From: JAJFFW01 sp038531315
Lineage (GTDB): Bacteria; Pseudomonadota; Alphaproteobacteria; Caulobacterales; Parvularculaceae
Direction of reading: 5' to 3'
DNA length: 61,320 nucleotides
NCBI GenBank assembly: GCA_038531315.1
Contig: JBCBBT010000015.1
Location: 1 to 61,320 of the forward strand
Shown piece by piece: positions 10,053 through 18,801 of this stretch (position 1 is the first letter of the stretch; each line of letters begins with the position of its first letter). The translations under genes were made by a program, and so were the position numbers. Under the pieces are notes generated by a model that was not told where the DNA came from, made no database searches, and saw only the letters and a list, made by a program, of their open reading frames with translations.

Positions 10053-13000
10053 CTAATTATTTTGGTCCGGACGAATGCGGTCGAGGAGACCGCGCGCAGA
10101 GTCCTGATCGAATTTGATCCGCAACTGAACGTAAGGACCCTTGTCGGTGAATTCCGCACCGGCGAAGTCGTCATCTGAAAATCCGGCGACATTGTATCCT
10201 GCGCTCAGCCATACGTTTTTGACGGGCGACACGCCGAGCGACGGTCCGTAGGCATACTCAATCGTGCCGGCATTATGCGAAATCAACGCAGAGCCTCTAA
10301 AGCCGACATCGAAATACTCGGTAAGGTCATACCGGCTCTCGACGCCGATAAGCTGGGTAATACCGCTCAGCGAAATGTCATCGGCGGCAAAACGCGAATA
10401 TTTAACGCCATGGTTTAGCGACAGCTGCATGCGTTCTGTAATTTGGGCGTTCACCGCGAGGTTGTTCACAATCTTGAAGCTTTCCAGCTCGCCGGCGACG
10501 GTGTCGGATTTCACATCAAGGCGGTGGAATACGATGACGCCGTTGTCGCGCGGTCGCCAGGCCGTACCAAGGCGGGCGTCAATCGAGCGGCGGTCCGGCG
10601 TGTCGATGTTGTTTTCGTCTTCGATGCGCGCAGCGCCGGCGAATGACAACTGCTCAGACACCTGCCGCGCGGCCCCGGCGACGCCGGTATGGCGGGTTCC
10701 GGTTTCCGATTTTCTGACTTCGTAGCGCGCCGACCCGGTGGTGTGATCACCGCGGTACCCGGCCCCGACATAAAGTGAGGTGAAGTTCTGATCGACCTCA
10801 AGCGGCGACAGCGCGGCGTCCGGCACAATGTCCTCGATCGGATCAATCTCGCCGTCCGAAGCAAGTTCCTGGCGGCGGGTCATACCGAAGGAGCCGGTCC
10901 ATTTCTCGGTAAGACGCACTTGCTGGTCAACGCCGAGGGTCGCCCCGATGTTCTGTCCCGAATCCTGCGTAATCGCATCGGCGGACAGAGTGATGGTTGA
11001 ACCGGTCCAGGGTTGGGCGGTCAGACCGACCACCGTATTCGCGCTGGACGCGTTGTCGCCCTCTTGAATTTCATGGCGGAGGTTCAAGGTAAGGCCGTCA
11101 AACAGCTGCTTGTCGAGCCCTACCGTGGTGCGCTTCGGGAAAAATGTGGAAGCGCCGCCGCTGGTGAAGATCGGTTGGTCGCGTGTCGCATAAACGGACA
11201 GACCAAGTTTCGGGAAATTCTGTCGCGCCGAAAGCGTTGCGAGCAGGGATTCGCGTTGGTCGCCGTCCTCAGGCGGGTTTTCCACCACATACCGTAGCCC
11301 CGCGCCGGCAGACGTGAGCGGGCCTTCCTGGCGAAGCTCCGCTTCAGCGACGGTTCGATTTGCGCCGGTAGAGAGATTTTCCTCGCGGTATGCCCGCGCT
11401 TTGACGTGACGGGTTCCGGCCTCATCCGATCGTTGAACGGCAAAGCGATCAAACAAATAGTCAAATTCAACACCGTAGCGGCGCACGCCGGAAACGGCCG
11501 ATGTCTGCTGCCCGAGCCCAAAACCATCTTCGGTCTCGCGATAAAACGCTCTCACGTGAACATTGTCGCTGATGTGTTCCAGCTCCGCGACAAGCGCGTC
11601 AGCGGTGTCGTCGTCGCCGTCTGTCTCACGGCGAGACACGCCATATTCGAGCAGGAGACGGGTGTTTTTCGTAATGTCCAGTTTCAGGTCAATGGCTGCG
11701 AGCTGGCTTTCGCCGTTGACGTCGTCGACGCGCCCTTGCTCGTAGATGATTGTGCCGCCAAGCTCTGCGCGGCCGCCCGCGAACCGGACCGCGCCGCGCC
11801 CGCCCGCAGTGATGTTGCGCTCGACCGCATCCGTCGTCTCATAGTCGACGACAATGACGTTGAAGGCGTTGAGATTTTCCGCCGCGGGAATGGGTTGGCG
11901 GAATATGAACTCACCGGTCGTGAAGTCGATGTCGTAGTCGAGAAAGCGCGTCAGGGTTTGCGATTCGACAATAATGTCCGGTCTGAACCGGTCGCGCGTT
12001 TCAATGGTGACGGTTTCCGAGTTCCGGACGATCGGCGTTGTTGATAACCGGAACGGGCCAGACGTGCCGTCAGCCGCAATTTCGTCCTGGACAAATCCCT
12101 GATTTGTCTCCGCAGCGAATGCGCTCAATGAAAAGCGGTCGGACTCATAGGTTGACTTCAAGCCGGAAAGCCGACGGGTGTATCGTCCAAGCTCGCTGTC
12201 GTTCAGGTCGGTGTCGTAATCGCCGAACAGCGCCTGAAATCCGCCATTTTCAACTTTCGCGTAAACCGGGTAGCTGCTTTGGGCTTCAAACTGTTGAACG
12301 CTTCTGTCGCCGTAAAGCGGAAAACGGTCGTCCGGATCAATAACATCGAATAACTCGTCATCGCGCGCGCCTCGGCCTTCTGCGGTGTCGAGCGCAAATG
12401 TGACGAGCCATTTTTCTTTGATCGACCCTTTGGCGAAGATTGCGATCCTGCCATCCCCGATGGCGTCGCGGGTCGTGATAGTTCCGCCGGCGCCGTCGCT
12501 CGTTTCCAGTTTCGACAAGGCGCCGGTTCCTTCGGCAAGACCGACAACAATCCACTCGCGTAACGCGGGCTTCAGATTCGCAGAAACATCTTCCCAGGAA
12601 TTGTCATCGACTTGCAGGCGCAAACGGGCTTTGCCTGTCTGTGTTGTCGGCTGCAGTTTGATCAGGGCGACGCCGTTGTCGCCAACCATAGCAACATCCC
12701 GGGTTGCGTCCGGCGTTTGCAAGGGCAGCTGGTTTTCAAGGAGACCGAGATCAAAGGCGCGATAAGGCGGCGCAATCTCAACGGGCACCTGGCGACCAGC
12801 GTGAACGGGTCGCCCGCCTTCATCTGTAACACGGACGGCGATCACCGGCGCCGTTACGCCATCGGCCACAAGGTTTGAGGCTTCTTCCACATATTCAACG
12901 CGCATCGCGCGGGTGACGAAGTAGACAATTTTCTGACTACGGTCGATTTCCTCGCCGTTCTGATTGAAGACAACGGCTTCAAAAACATTCTCGCCTTCGA

Positions 13001-15128
13001 CAAGCGGCAGGCCGCGCCACCGGCTGAGAGCGATTGAGATATCGTCGTTGACGATACGCCCGTCAAACTTCAGGCCGCTGACTTTGACCCCATTGGCAAA
13101 AAGATGGATCGTTGTATTGGCGTCATGCTTCAATCCAAGATTGACCGATTTGGACGCTGAAGACTTTTCGCCCGTCGGATAGGCCCAGGCCAACGTCCCG
13201 TCCTGTTGGTTGAGCCAGTCTCTGTCGAATTTCAGGTATTCGCGCTCTGCGGTAAATTCTTCTTCCTCATCATTACTGTTTGTGTCACCGGCGGCCGTTG
13301 ACGCATCATCAGCATTGTCATTTTGAAGATAGAAATTCGCACGCCAGACCGATCCGCCCTGTGCATCGATAAACTTTGAAAATGCCGATCCGGCATAGCG
13401 CGTGTTTTCCTCGCACTGAACGAGTGAGTATCCGTCCGGTATCGTGATCTTGTCGAGCTGCACGACGTGAGGCCGCGCATCCACATTTTCAAAATGGAAA
13501 AGCCCGTCCTCATCGGAAACGACATAAGCGCCGGTTTCCATATAGATCCGGACGCCGGGCACGCCTCTGCCTTCGGATATTTCGCGCGGCCAGTCTTCAT
13601 CCGGATTACAGGCGCCCTCAACAACGCGGCCAACGATTGTCAGTGAGTTGCGTAAAAACTCGTCGCGGATTTCAATTGCAGCCTCTGTGCGATTTGAAAC
13701 CGGGTTGCCGGCAGCATTGAGGGCAATTGCCGTGTTGACCGCGTCGCCGGTTTCGGCGCCCGCCGCGATTTCTGTGACATAGGTGAGTTCAGTCGTCGAA
13801 CTCGCCGCAATGACGCCGGGGTCGAAAGTCAGGGTTCGTCCATTTGACGCAATAACCGGATCGATGATGGCGACCCCGTCGAGCCTTGCGGTGCCTTCCT
13901 GATAGCGGAACCCGCGCGGAAGCGTATCTTCGATTGTCAGGCGCGTACCCGGCCCGGAATTTTCGATTGAAATCGCATAGCGTACAAAGTCACCGATCGC
14001 GCCAACCGTTGTCGATACTGATTTCTGGATCGTGACATCCGTTTGCGGATCAAGAGGCACGTCAAATGTAACGTCGCCGGTGCCGTCAAGAATGAAGGCG
14101 CCGCCGAAGGATGCGTCGACAATTGTGAAGGGCGCGTTCGGCAAGCTATCGAAACTATCGCGCGGCGCAATCGACGGCGCGGTGTAACCGAGCGGCGGCT
14201 CAATCACGAGCCGATAGACGCCCGGAAACATGATCGGGAATACAAATTGGCCGGGCTCAAGGTTGTAAACCTGACCGCTGGCGTCCGTGACGGGCGCGCC
14301 GGTAACGATAGTGTTCGGGTAATCCGAGACGCCGTCGATGCCAAAAACCGGTGCGGGCTGGCCCGTCGCATCATCAACGATCGTTACTGTTACGCCGTCA
14401 AGCAGCTCGCCGGTTGCGCTGTCAAACAGGCGGCCAAAGGGATCGACGCCGGCGACGTCGGTTGAAACATCGCTATCGACAAACGGGTCCTGATAGGTCG
14501 CCGTCAGCGCCTCGCCCGACGCGACAGACAACATGGCGTCGTTTTGCGACGGCGTTCCGCCGGCGCTTGGAATATAGGCGAAGAACTGTCCGGTATTCGG
14601 GCCGCTCTCAAACAATTCCAGCGTGACCGTATCACCGGGCCCCGTGACAATTGTCGCCGTGATGGTTTCAATAACTGTCGGGTTGCCGTTCTGCCCCAGA
14701 TCGGTGACGCCGACGATGACGAGTTCGCCTGTAAAGAAGTCTTCCGCTGGCGCAAGCGACAGCGGCGACGACAGATCGAGCGTCCTGCCGCCTGTGGTGA
14801 CCGCTGGGCCAACAGGCGTGAAATCGCCCGCGGTCGGATCTCCGCTAGGTGAGAAGTTCGAGCCGTTCAATTGGATAGAAATCGCATCCGGCGCATTTGG
14901 TGAGACGCGGAAGAATTCGATTGTTGAAGGCGTTCTGATCGCTTCGATGACAAAAGAAGCCGGCGGGGTCTCAATTGTCAGGGTGATCGGGCCGTTCTGA
15001 TACGAAACAGTTGCAACGTTATCGACCTGCGCCCCGAGATTTGCGGCTAGCGCGAACGGCGCCGTTGCGAGCGTGATGCTCGCAATGATGGCGAAGAACG
15101 CAACAAGATGCCACCGCAAATTGGTCAC
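10053..15128 (-). CDS. Giant DUF11 surface protein with C-terminal outer-membrane barrel
   Basis: This is a 1691-residue exported protein. A signal peptide (residues 1-28, FALAANLG) is followed by Ig-like/DUF11 segments; the clearest lies near residues 390-440 (GDFVRYAISIENSGPG, EDTLPRGFRY). A carboxypeptidase-regulatory (SdrB-like) domain near 510-570 carries GRGVPGVRIYMETGAYVVSD. An acidic linker (DEEEEFTAE) and further beta domains precede a C-terminal part of about 700 residues with alternating amphipathic strands typical of an outer-membrane barrel. The protein ends in a strand (GPYVQLRIKF) plus a 15-residue basic tail. The start is GTG with a poor Shine-Dalgarno sequence, and the message upstream carries a strong stem-loop, so expression is probably lower than that of the 413-residue protein upstream. 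Role inferred: anchor or exporter of surface proteins. Confidence 0.8.
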   Translation of the reverse strand: MTNLRWHLVAFFAIIASITLATAPFALAANLGAQVDNVATVSYQNGPITLTIETPPASFVIEAIRTPSTIEFFRVSPNAPDAISIQLNGSNFSPSGDPTAGDFTPVGPAVTTGGRTLDLSSPLSLAPAEDFFTGELVIVGVTDLGQNGNPTVIETITATIVTGPGDTVTLELFESGPNTGQFFAYIPSAGGTPSQNDAMLSVASGEALTATYQDPFVDSDVSTDVAGVDPFGRLFDSATGELLDGVTVTIVDDATGQPAPVFGIDGVSDYPNTIVTGAPVTDASGQVYNLEPGQFVFPIMFPGVYRLVIEPPLGYTAPSIAPRDSFDSLPNAPFTIVDASFGGAFILDGTGDVTFDVPLDPQTDVTIQKSVSTTVGAIGDFVRYAISIENSGPGTRLTIEDTLPRGFRYQEGTARLDGVAIIDPVIASNGRTLTFDPGVIAASSTTELTYVTEIAAGAETGDAVNTAIALNAAGNPVSNRTEAAIEIRDEFLRNSLTIVGRVVEGACNPDEDWPREISEGRGVPGVRIYMETGAYVVSDEDGLFHFENVDARPHVVQLDKITIPDGYSLVQCEENTRYAGSAFSKFIDAQGGSVWRANFYLQNDNADDASTAAGDTNSNDEEEEFTAEREYLKFDRDWLNQQDGTLAWAYPTGEKSSASKSVNLGLKHDANTTIHLFANGVKVSGLKFDGRIVNDDISIALSRWRGLPLVEGENVFEAVVFNQNGEEIDRSQKIVYFVTRAMRVEYVEEASNLVADGVTAPVIAVRVTDEGGRPVHAGRQVPVEIAPPYRAFDLGLLENQLPLQTPDATRDVAMVGDNGVALIKLQPTTQTGKARLRLQVDDNSWEDVSANLKPALREWIVVGLAEGTGALSKLETSDGAGGTITTRDAIGDGRIAIFAKGSIKEKWLVTFALDTAEGRGARDDELFDVIDPDDRFPLYGDRSVQQFEAQSSYPVYAKVENGGFQALFGDYDTDLNDSELGRYTRRLSGLKSTYESDRFSLSAFAAETNQGFVQDEIAADGTSGPFRLSTTPIVRNSETVTIETRDRFRPDIIVESQTLTRFLDYDIDFTTGEFIFRQPIPAAENLNAFNVIVVDYETTDAVERNITAGGRGAVRFAGGRAELGGTIIYEQGRVDDVNGESQLAAIDLKLDITKNTRLLLEYGVSRRETDGDDDTADALVAELEHISDNVHVRAFYRETEDGFGLGQQTSAVSGVRRYGVEFDYLFDRFAVQRSDEAGTRHVKARAYREENLSTGANRTVAEAELRQEGPLTSAGAGLRYVVENPPEDGDQRESLLATLSARQNFPKLGLSVYATRDQPIFTSGGASTFFPKRTTVGLDKQLFDGLTLNLRHEIQEGDNASSANTVVGLTAQPWTGSTITLSADAITQDSGQNIGATLGVDQQVRLTEKWTGSFGMTRRQELASDGEIDPIEDIVPDAALSPLEVDQNFTSLYVGAGYRGDHTTGSARYEVRKSETGTRHTGVAGAARQVSEQLSFAGAARIEDENNIDTPDRRSIDARLGTAWRPRDNGVIVFHRLDVKSDTVAGELESFKIVNNLAVNAQITERMQLSLNHGVKYSRFAADDISLSGITQLIGVESRYDLTEYFDVGFRGSALISHNAGTIEYAYGPSLGVSPVKNVWLSAGYNVAGFSDDDFAGAEFTDKGPYVQLRIKFDQDSARGLLDRIRPDQNN

Positions 15129-15182
15129 TATACGTACTTACTTAACTCTACGCAACTCAGGTTTCCTGGCCCCCATTTGCAC

Positions 15183-15220
15183 TTTGGCCGCCTGCTCCGG
15201 ATTTCGGAGAGGCGGCCAAA
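15183..15220 (-). promoter_or_regulatory. Intercistronic stem-loop between two DUF11 genes
   Basis: A perfect 10-bp inverted repeat (TTTGGCCGCC at 15183-15192, GGCGGCCAAA at 15211-15220) encloses a second 5-bp stem (CTCCG 15195-15199, CGGAG 15205-15209) with a 5-nt loop. It lies in the 121-bp gap between the 413-residue and 1691-residue protein genes, both on the minus strand. In that direction the stem is not followed by a U-run, so it is better read as an mRNA-stabilising or attenuating element than as a classical terminator. On the plus strand it is followed by AAAAA, not Ts. Confidence 0.7.
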
Positions 15221-15249
15221 AATGCCTAGAGGGTTGTTCCAATCAGGGA

Positions 15250-16491
15250 TTACTCAACAAATGCCCTGATCCTCAGTTCACCAACCGTTGACGTGGCTGG
15301 CGCCGTCGGCGCGACAATCGACGCGCCGGTCACGGAGACGGTGCAGTTGACCGTCAGGGCGTCACACGCGGCGGGGGTCGTTGCGACCGTGCCGCCTGTC
15401 AATGAGCCGGTTACGCTGGCCGCGACAAAGGTGACTTCGTCTGGCAGGACATCGCTGATATCGATACCCGTTGCGTCGCCGGCCGGCGTGCCGGATGTCG
15501 ATGCGTTCGTGACGCGGATGACATATTCGATACATGACCCTGGGGCCATGATGGCCGTGGCGCTGTGAGCCGTGTCGTCTGTGATTGTCTGACACGTCGT
15601 TGTCAGCGCGCCGGAAGGCCCATTTGCATCCGGATCATCTGGATTGGAGATCGGAAACACGAGTTTTTGCGCACTCAGATTCGCCGCGGCGATAATGAAA
15701 GCCGCCGTATCTGAGTGGAAGCCGTCGCGTGCGACATCGGCGCCGGTGAATGGCGTCGGACCGCCATTGGCCGTCGCGTCGCCAGCCGGATCGTCAAAGA
15801 CGTTTTCTGCTTCGCCTTGTTGGGTGTTGCCGCCTGTGTCGGCCGCGACCGGCGTTCCCGGCGTGCCGGTATAAGCCGCATCCAGCGATGTTGCAGGGTT
15901 TTGCGCGCGGGCGGAAAGAACGACATCGTCGCGTTGACCGTCGGTCGCTGTATTCGGGATGGTCCCTTCAACAACAATCAAGATCAGCTCGTCCGGCGCG
16001 ACATGGTCAGTTGCGCCCGTGCCGAAGGCGTTGGCTGTAAGCGTGATTTCTGTGTTTGTGCCGTCGAATGCGCCCGGTGTGCCGCCGTCGTCGCGAAACG
16101 CGCGGATGACGAGCCCGGTCGGATCGAAATCATTCTGAGCCGGATCTTCCAGTGCGAACTGATAGCCCTGGTTATCGTTACCGCTGTTGACCAGCGAAAA
16201 CACAAGTTGCGCGCCTTGCGCCGGGGATGCGCCTGGCGCGACCGATACGTCGCCGAGCGATGTCACGGTGTGGCGAATAACGCGGTCGACCGTGAACGTG
16301 GTTGGCGTTGCATTGTTGTTGATCTGAGGCTGGTCGACGCCTGCAACCTGATAATCCAGGGTGAAGGTGTTGCTGACGGGCGTGCCTGCGTTGGTGCCCG
16401 CAGCGTGCGCGTTCCCAGACAGGAAAACGCCCGACAGCGCAAAGGCTGCGGCCGCTCCTATCCGCCAAACGCGGTTTGTTTTGTTTGTCAT
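15250..16491 (-). CDS. Secreted DUF11-terminal surface protein
   Basis: This is a 413-residue exported protein of unknown function. A signal peptide ends near residue 31 (GNAHAAG). An N-terminal beta-rich region is followed by a C-terminal DUF11 module from about residue 270: APGSCIEYVIRVTN, SDVLPDEVTFVAAS, NCTVSVTGAS and the end GELRIRAFVE. The module aligns with the C-terminus of the 694-residue protein and ends at the same residue relative to the fold. A GAGGG Shine-Dalgarno sequence sits 8 nt before the ATG. It is the first gene of the minus-strand DUF11 cluster, with an AT-rich 248-bp upstream region. I infer a surface-layer or fibre subunit. Confidence 0.83.
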   Translation of the reverse strand: MTNKTNRVWRIGAAAAFALSGVFLSGNAHAAGTNAGTPVSNTFTLDYQVAGVDQPQINNNATPTTFTVDRVIRHTVTSLGDVSVAPGASPAQGAQLVFSLVNSGNDNQGYQFALEDPAQNDFDPTGLVIRAFRDDGGTPGAFDGTNTEITLTANAFGTGATDHVAPDELILIVVEGTIPNTATDGQRDDVVLSARAQNPATSLDAAYTGTPGTPVAADTGGNTQQGEAENVFDDPAGDATANGGPTPFTGADVARDGFHSDTAAFIIAAANLSAQKLVFPISNPDDPDANGPSGALTTTCQTITDDTAHSATAIMAPGSCIEYVIRVTNASTSGTPAGDATGIDISDVLPDEVTFVAASVTGSLTGGTVATTPAACDALTVNCTVSVTGASIVAPTAPATSTVGELRIRAFVE

Positions 16492-16739
16492 GAGTTTTCC
16501 CTCTAGTGATAGACCGGGAAAACCTAGCGTTTTGAGGTAAATAAACGTGAAAAATTAGTAGTTAACAAAATTATAATGATAGATTTGAAGTAAAGTGAAT
16601 TTAACTATTCAGTAAAAGAATTTTCAGTGCTTTGGGGGCGTTTTGTAAGGCGATTTTAAGGCGTCGTTGACGTTTAAGATAAAATTTACGCAAACGCCTT
16701 CAGGTGATTGAAGGAAACTTGAAAAAAGGACTGCCAATC
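16492..16739. promoter_or_regulatory. AT-rich divergent promoter region of the DUF11 locus
   Basis: This 248-bp spacer separates the start codons of the minus-strand DUF11 cluster and the plus-strand small DUF11 gene. Its AT content is much higher than its surroundings, with many TTAA words. Several imperfect versions of the CtrA box occur, among them TTAAGGCGTCGTTGAC and TTAACTATTCAGTAA, each with one mismatch in the second half-site. No perfect TTAA-N7-TTAA was found here. Divergent promoters are implied by position; exact -35/-10 elements cannot be fixed by eye. Confidence 0.5.
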
Positions 16740-17210
16740 ATGCGCGTTTTGTATGGATTCTTGGTCTCCACCACGATTTTAACGTCGGCGGCGAATGCAG
16801 AGATCGTCGCACGGCAATCCGTTGAACAGGAAGTCGTTGACCGCGACGCGGCTGGCGCCGTGAAAATCAGACGCGTCGACGCGGACAAAGTGGCGCCCGG
16901 CGAAGAGGTCATTTATTCGTTGCGATATTCAAACGATAGTGCTGAGCCAGCGGCTGGCGTGACAATGGTGATGCCAGTGCCGGACGCCGTCACGTTCACC
17001 GAGGGATCGGCCGGCGGCGCGGACGCGACCATCACGTTTTCAGCGGACGGCGGCAAAACCTATCTCGCCCGCGGGCGACTGACGATCACCGAAAACGGGG
17101 CCCAGCGATCGGCCACAAGCGATGAGATTACGCATATCAGGTGGGCGATCAGCGATCCTGTAGCGGCTGGCGGAACCGGCGAAATCTTCTTCCGCGGCGT
17201 CGTGAAATAG
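16740..17210 (+). CDS. Small secreted single-module DUF11-like protein
   Basis: This is a 156-residue exported protein. The ATG at 16740 is preceded by AAAAAGGA at about 10 nt and opens a clean signal peptide (MRVLYGFLVSTTILTSAANA); a GTG at 16704 would add 12 residues before it. The mature part is essentially one DUF11-like domain: APGEEVIYSLRYSNDS, MPVPDAVTFTEGS and the end GEIFFRGVVK, which mirrors the ends of the two secreted proteins across the divergent promoter. It differs by lacking their two cysteines. A strong terminator follows. I infer a partner or minor subunit of the same surface system. Confidence 0.8.
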   Translation: MRVLYGFLVSTTILTSAANAEIVARQSVEQEVVDRDAAGAVKIRRVDADKVAPGEEVIYSLRYSNDSAEPAAGVTMVMPVPDAVTFTEGSAGGADATITFSADGGKTYLARGRLTITENGAQRSATSDEITHIRWAISDPVAAGGTGEIFFRGVVK

Positions 17211-17250
17211 GCTGAATTCAAAACCGTTCGCGAAAAAAGCCTCTATTGAG

Positions 17251-17278
17251 CGCGGGAGCCTTGCTCCCGCGTTTTTTT
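17251..17278 (+). terminator. Rho-independent terminator
   Basis: A 9-bp perfect GC stem (CGCGGGAGC / GCTCCCGCG, 17251-17259 and 17263-17271) with a 3-nt loop is followed by seven Ts. It lies 40 bp after the small DUF11 gene and ends that transcript. Confidence 0.92.
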
Positions 17279-17457
17279 GTATGCGCGCTCCACAGGCTGT
17301 CCTGAGGCTGTTCTGAGGTCGTCGTCAGGCTTTTATGATTGTTTTCCGCGTCGCATCCTCCGCATGCGGCGTCGTCCCATTACGGATCATTTTAAGATTA
17401 TTTTAATCGTGCGCCGGCGCGCTTGACGGGCGGCTTTTGTAATGGTTTGCTGAACAA

Positions 17458-17925
17458 ATGGAGAACATTAATGTTTCAGCGAATATCGGGGTAAGGCCAG
17501 GGGTTACCGCCGACATTACCCGAGGCGTTTTGCGTCTTTTCCACGATTTGGGCTGCGCGGCGGTGGTTGAATTTACCCTTCCGAACGGCCGCAGAGCCGA
17601 TGTCGTCGGGCTGGACCGAAAGGGCAAGCTGGCGATGGTCGAAATCAAGTCCTGCCGGGCTGACTATGAAGCCGACATGAAGTGGGGCGACTACATCGAT
17701 TTTTGCGATGCGTTTTACTTTGCCGTCGGTCGTGATTTCCCGGTAGACCTGTTGCCTGAAAATGAGGGGTTGATCATTGCCGACGCCTTTGGCGGCGCGG
17801 TCATACGAGAAGCGTATGACCGCCCGCTCGGTCCGGCGCGGCGAAAGGCTGTCACGCTCCGGTATGCGCGCCAGGCGGCTTTCAAAACGCATCGCCATGA
17901 TCGCGGAGACGCATCGCTATTTTGA
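17458..17925 (+). CDS. mmcB: MmcB family DNA repair protein
   Basis: This 155-residue protein has a PD-(D/E)xK-like fold recognisable from the segments ADITRGVLRLFHDLG, FTLPNGRRADVVGLD, MVEIKSCRADYEADMKWGDY and CDAFYFAV. The E-x-K of VEIK would be the nuclease-like core. MmcB was described in Caulobacter as part of an ImuB/DnaE2-linked damage response. There is no LexA box that I can identify upstream, and neighbours give no operon context. Identity by family is good; the nuclease role is inferred. Confidence 0.85.
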   Translation: MENINVSANIGVRPGVTADITRGVLRLFHDLGCAAVVEFTLPNGRRADVVGLDRKGKLAMVEIKSCRADYEADMKWGDYIDFCDAFYFAVGRDFPVDLLPENEGLIIADAFGGAVIREAYDRPLGPARRKAVTLRYARQAAFKTHRHDRGDASLF

Positions 17926-18801
17926 ATGCGGCGTTTTCCGTTGCGCGAGTGTCTCGCCGGTATGGCGTCATTGACGCGTGTCCGTGAGGTATGGCGCAGC
18001 GCCTGCGCCTCTCCGGCGTTAACGTCGGCGACGTCGGCTGAAATGGCGCATTCAGTGCGTCAGTCATACCGGGTCAGGCCATGCGTATGGCCAGTTTTGC
18101 AGCCCTTATGGGCGCGCCGCGTTAACACTTCCCGGATTGGGGCAGGTTTCACGCAAAGCTCGCATCAAACCTTAAGCGCTTCAACTATGGCGATAGTTTA
18201 GAAGCAACCAATTGAAATTTCGATTAATCATGACCAACGGTCTTTACAAAAATTTTGTAAAAATCCGCCAAGGTCGTAATCGACCATTTTTTGCGATGAT
18301 TTCGATCCCGGTACGGAAAATAGGTCGCGAAATTTGGTCGGAGAATATGAATCTGGCAACCTAAATTAGAAGGTATGGCGCGCAAATGCGTAACCGTCTT
18401 CAATTTGTGCCAAATTGAAAAGTCCCGGAACGAAACCGCGCTGCAATAATCAATTCGCCCAATGGAATCACGACATTGCGAAATCACGACATAGCCAAAT
18501 CATGAAATGTCGAGATTATGACAAGGAATATGGCCGCCGACGCGGCGTCAGTCGTTGCGCGCGGCCTTCCCAAACCTGCAAGCGGAAACCGCCCGTTGCG
18601 GACATGATTAGCAATACGATGTTGTCTGTGCGCGTGTGGGGCGCATCGCCCATGGCTCGGCGCAGCGCTCGGCGATTGCGCCAATCGTAGCGCAACAGCA
18701 ATGGCGACTTTAGTCTTGAATTGCAACTATGACGATAGCCGTGAGTGACGCGGCTGAAAGGAGCCGCCTGGATAAATTGGCCGATCGCTGAGGCGGCGGG
18801 A
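17926..18801. other. 876-bp stretch without a convincing gene
   Basis: Between mmcB and the deacetylase-like gene no open frame has recognisable domains, a good ribosome-binding site or the codon pattern of the neighbours. Short frames of 80-90 codons exist on both strands but are rich in Cys, His and Arg, as random translations are. The middle (about 18200-18540) is clearly more AT-rich than the flanks and holds a 19-bp palindrome (18243-18261), a GGTCG-taat-CGACC dyad and two copies of AATCACGACAT (around 18467-18490). It could be decayed sequence, a non-coding RNA locus or a regulatory region; I cannot decide. Confidence 0.6.
18243..18261. promoter_or_regulatory. 19-bp perfect palindrome (9-1-9)
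   Basis: TTTACAAAA, a central A and TTTTGTAAA form a perfect inverted repeat with no loop to speak of, the geometry of a dimeric regulator's operator. It sits inside the gene-free AT-rich stretch, more than 300 bp from any recognised start codon, so no target gene can be assigned. Confidence 0.45.

Noticed and set aside
15715..16506. A 263-codon plus-strand frame opposite the 413-residue DUF11 gene
   Set aside because: It is antisense to an exported protein with a good signal peptide and Shine-Dalgarno sequence; its translation is Arg/Cys-rich with no family likeness.
18224..18487. An 87-codon minus-strand frame in the gene-free stretch
   Set aside because: It lies in AT-rich DNA, has no convincing ribosome-binding site or recognisable domain, and its Cys/His/Arg-rich composition looks random. 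It cannot be excluded as a species-specific gene.
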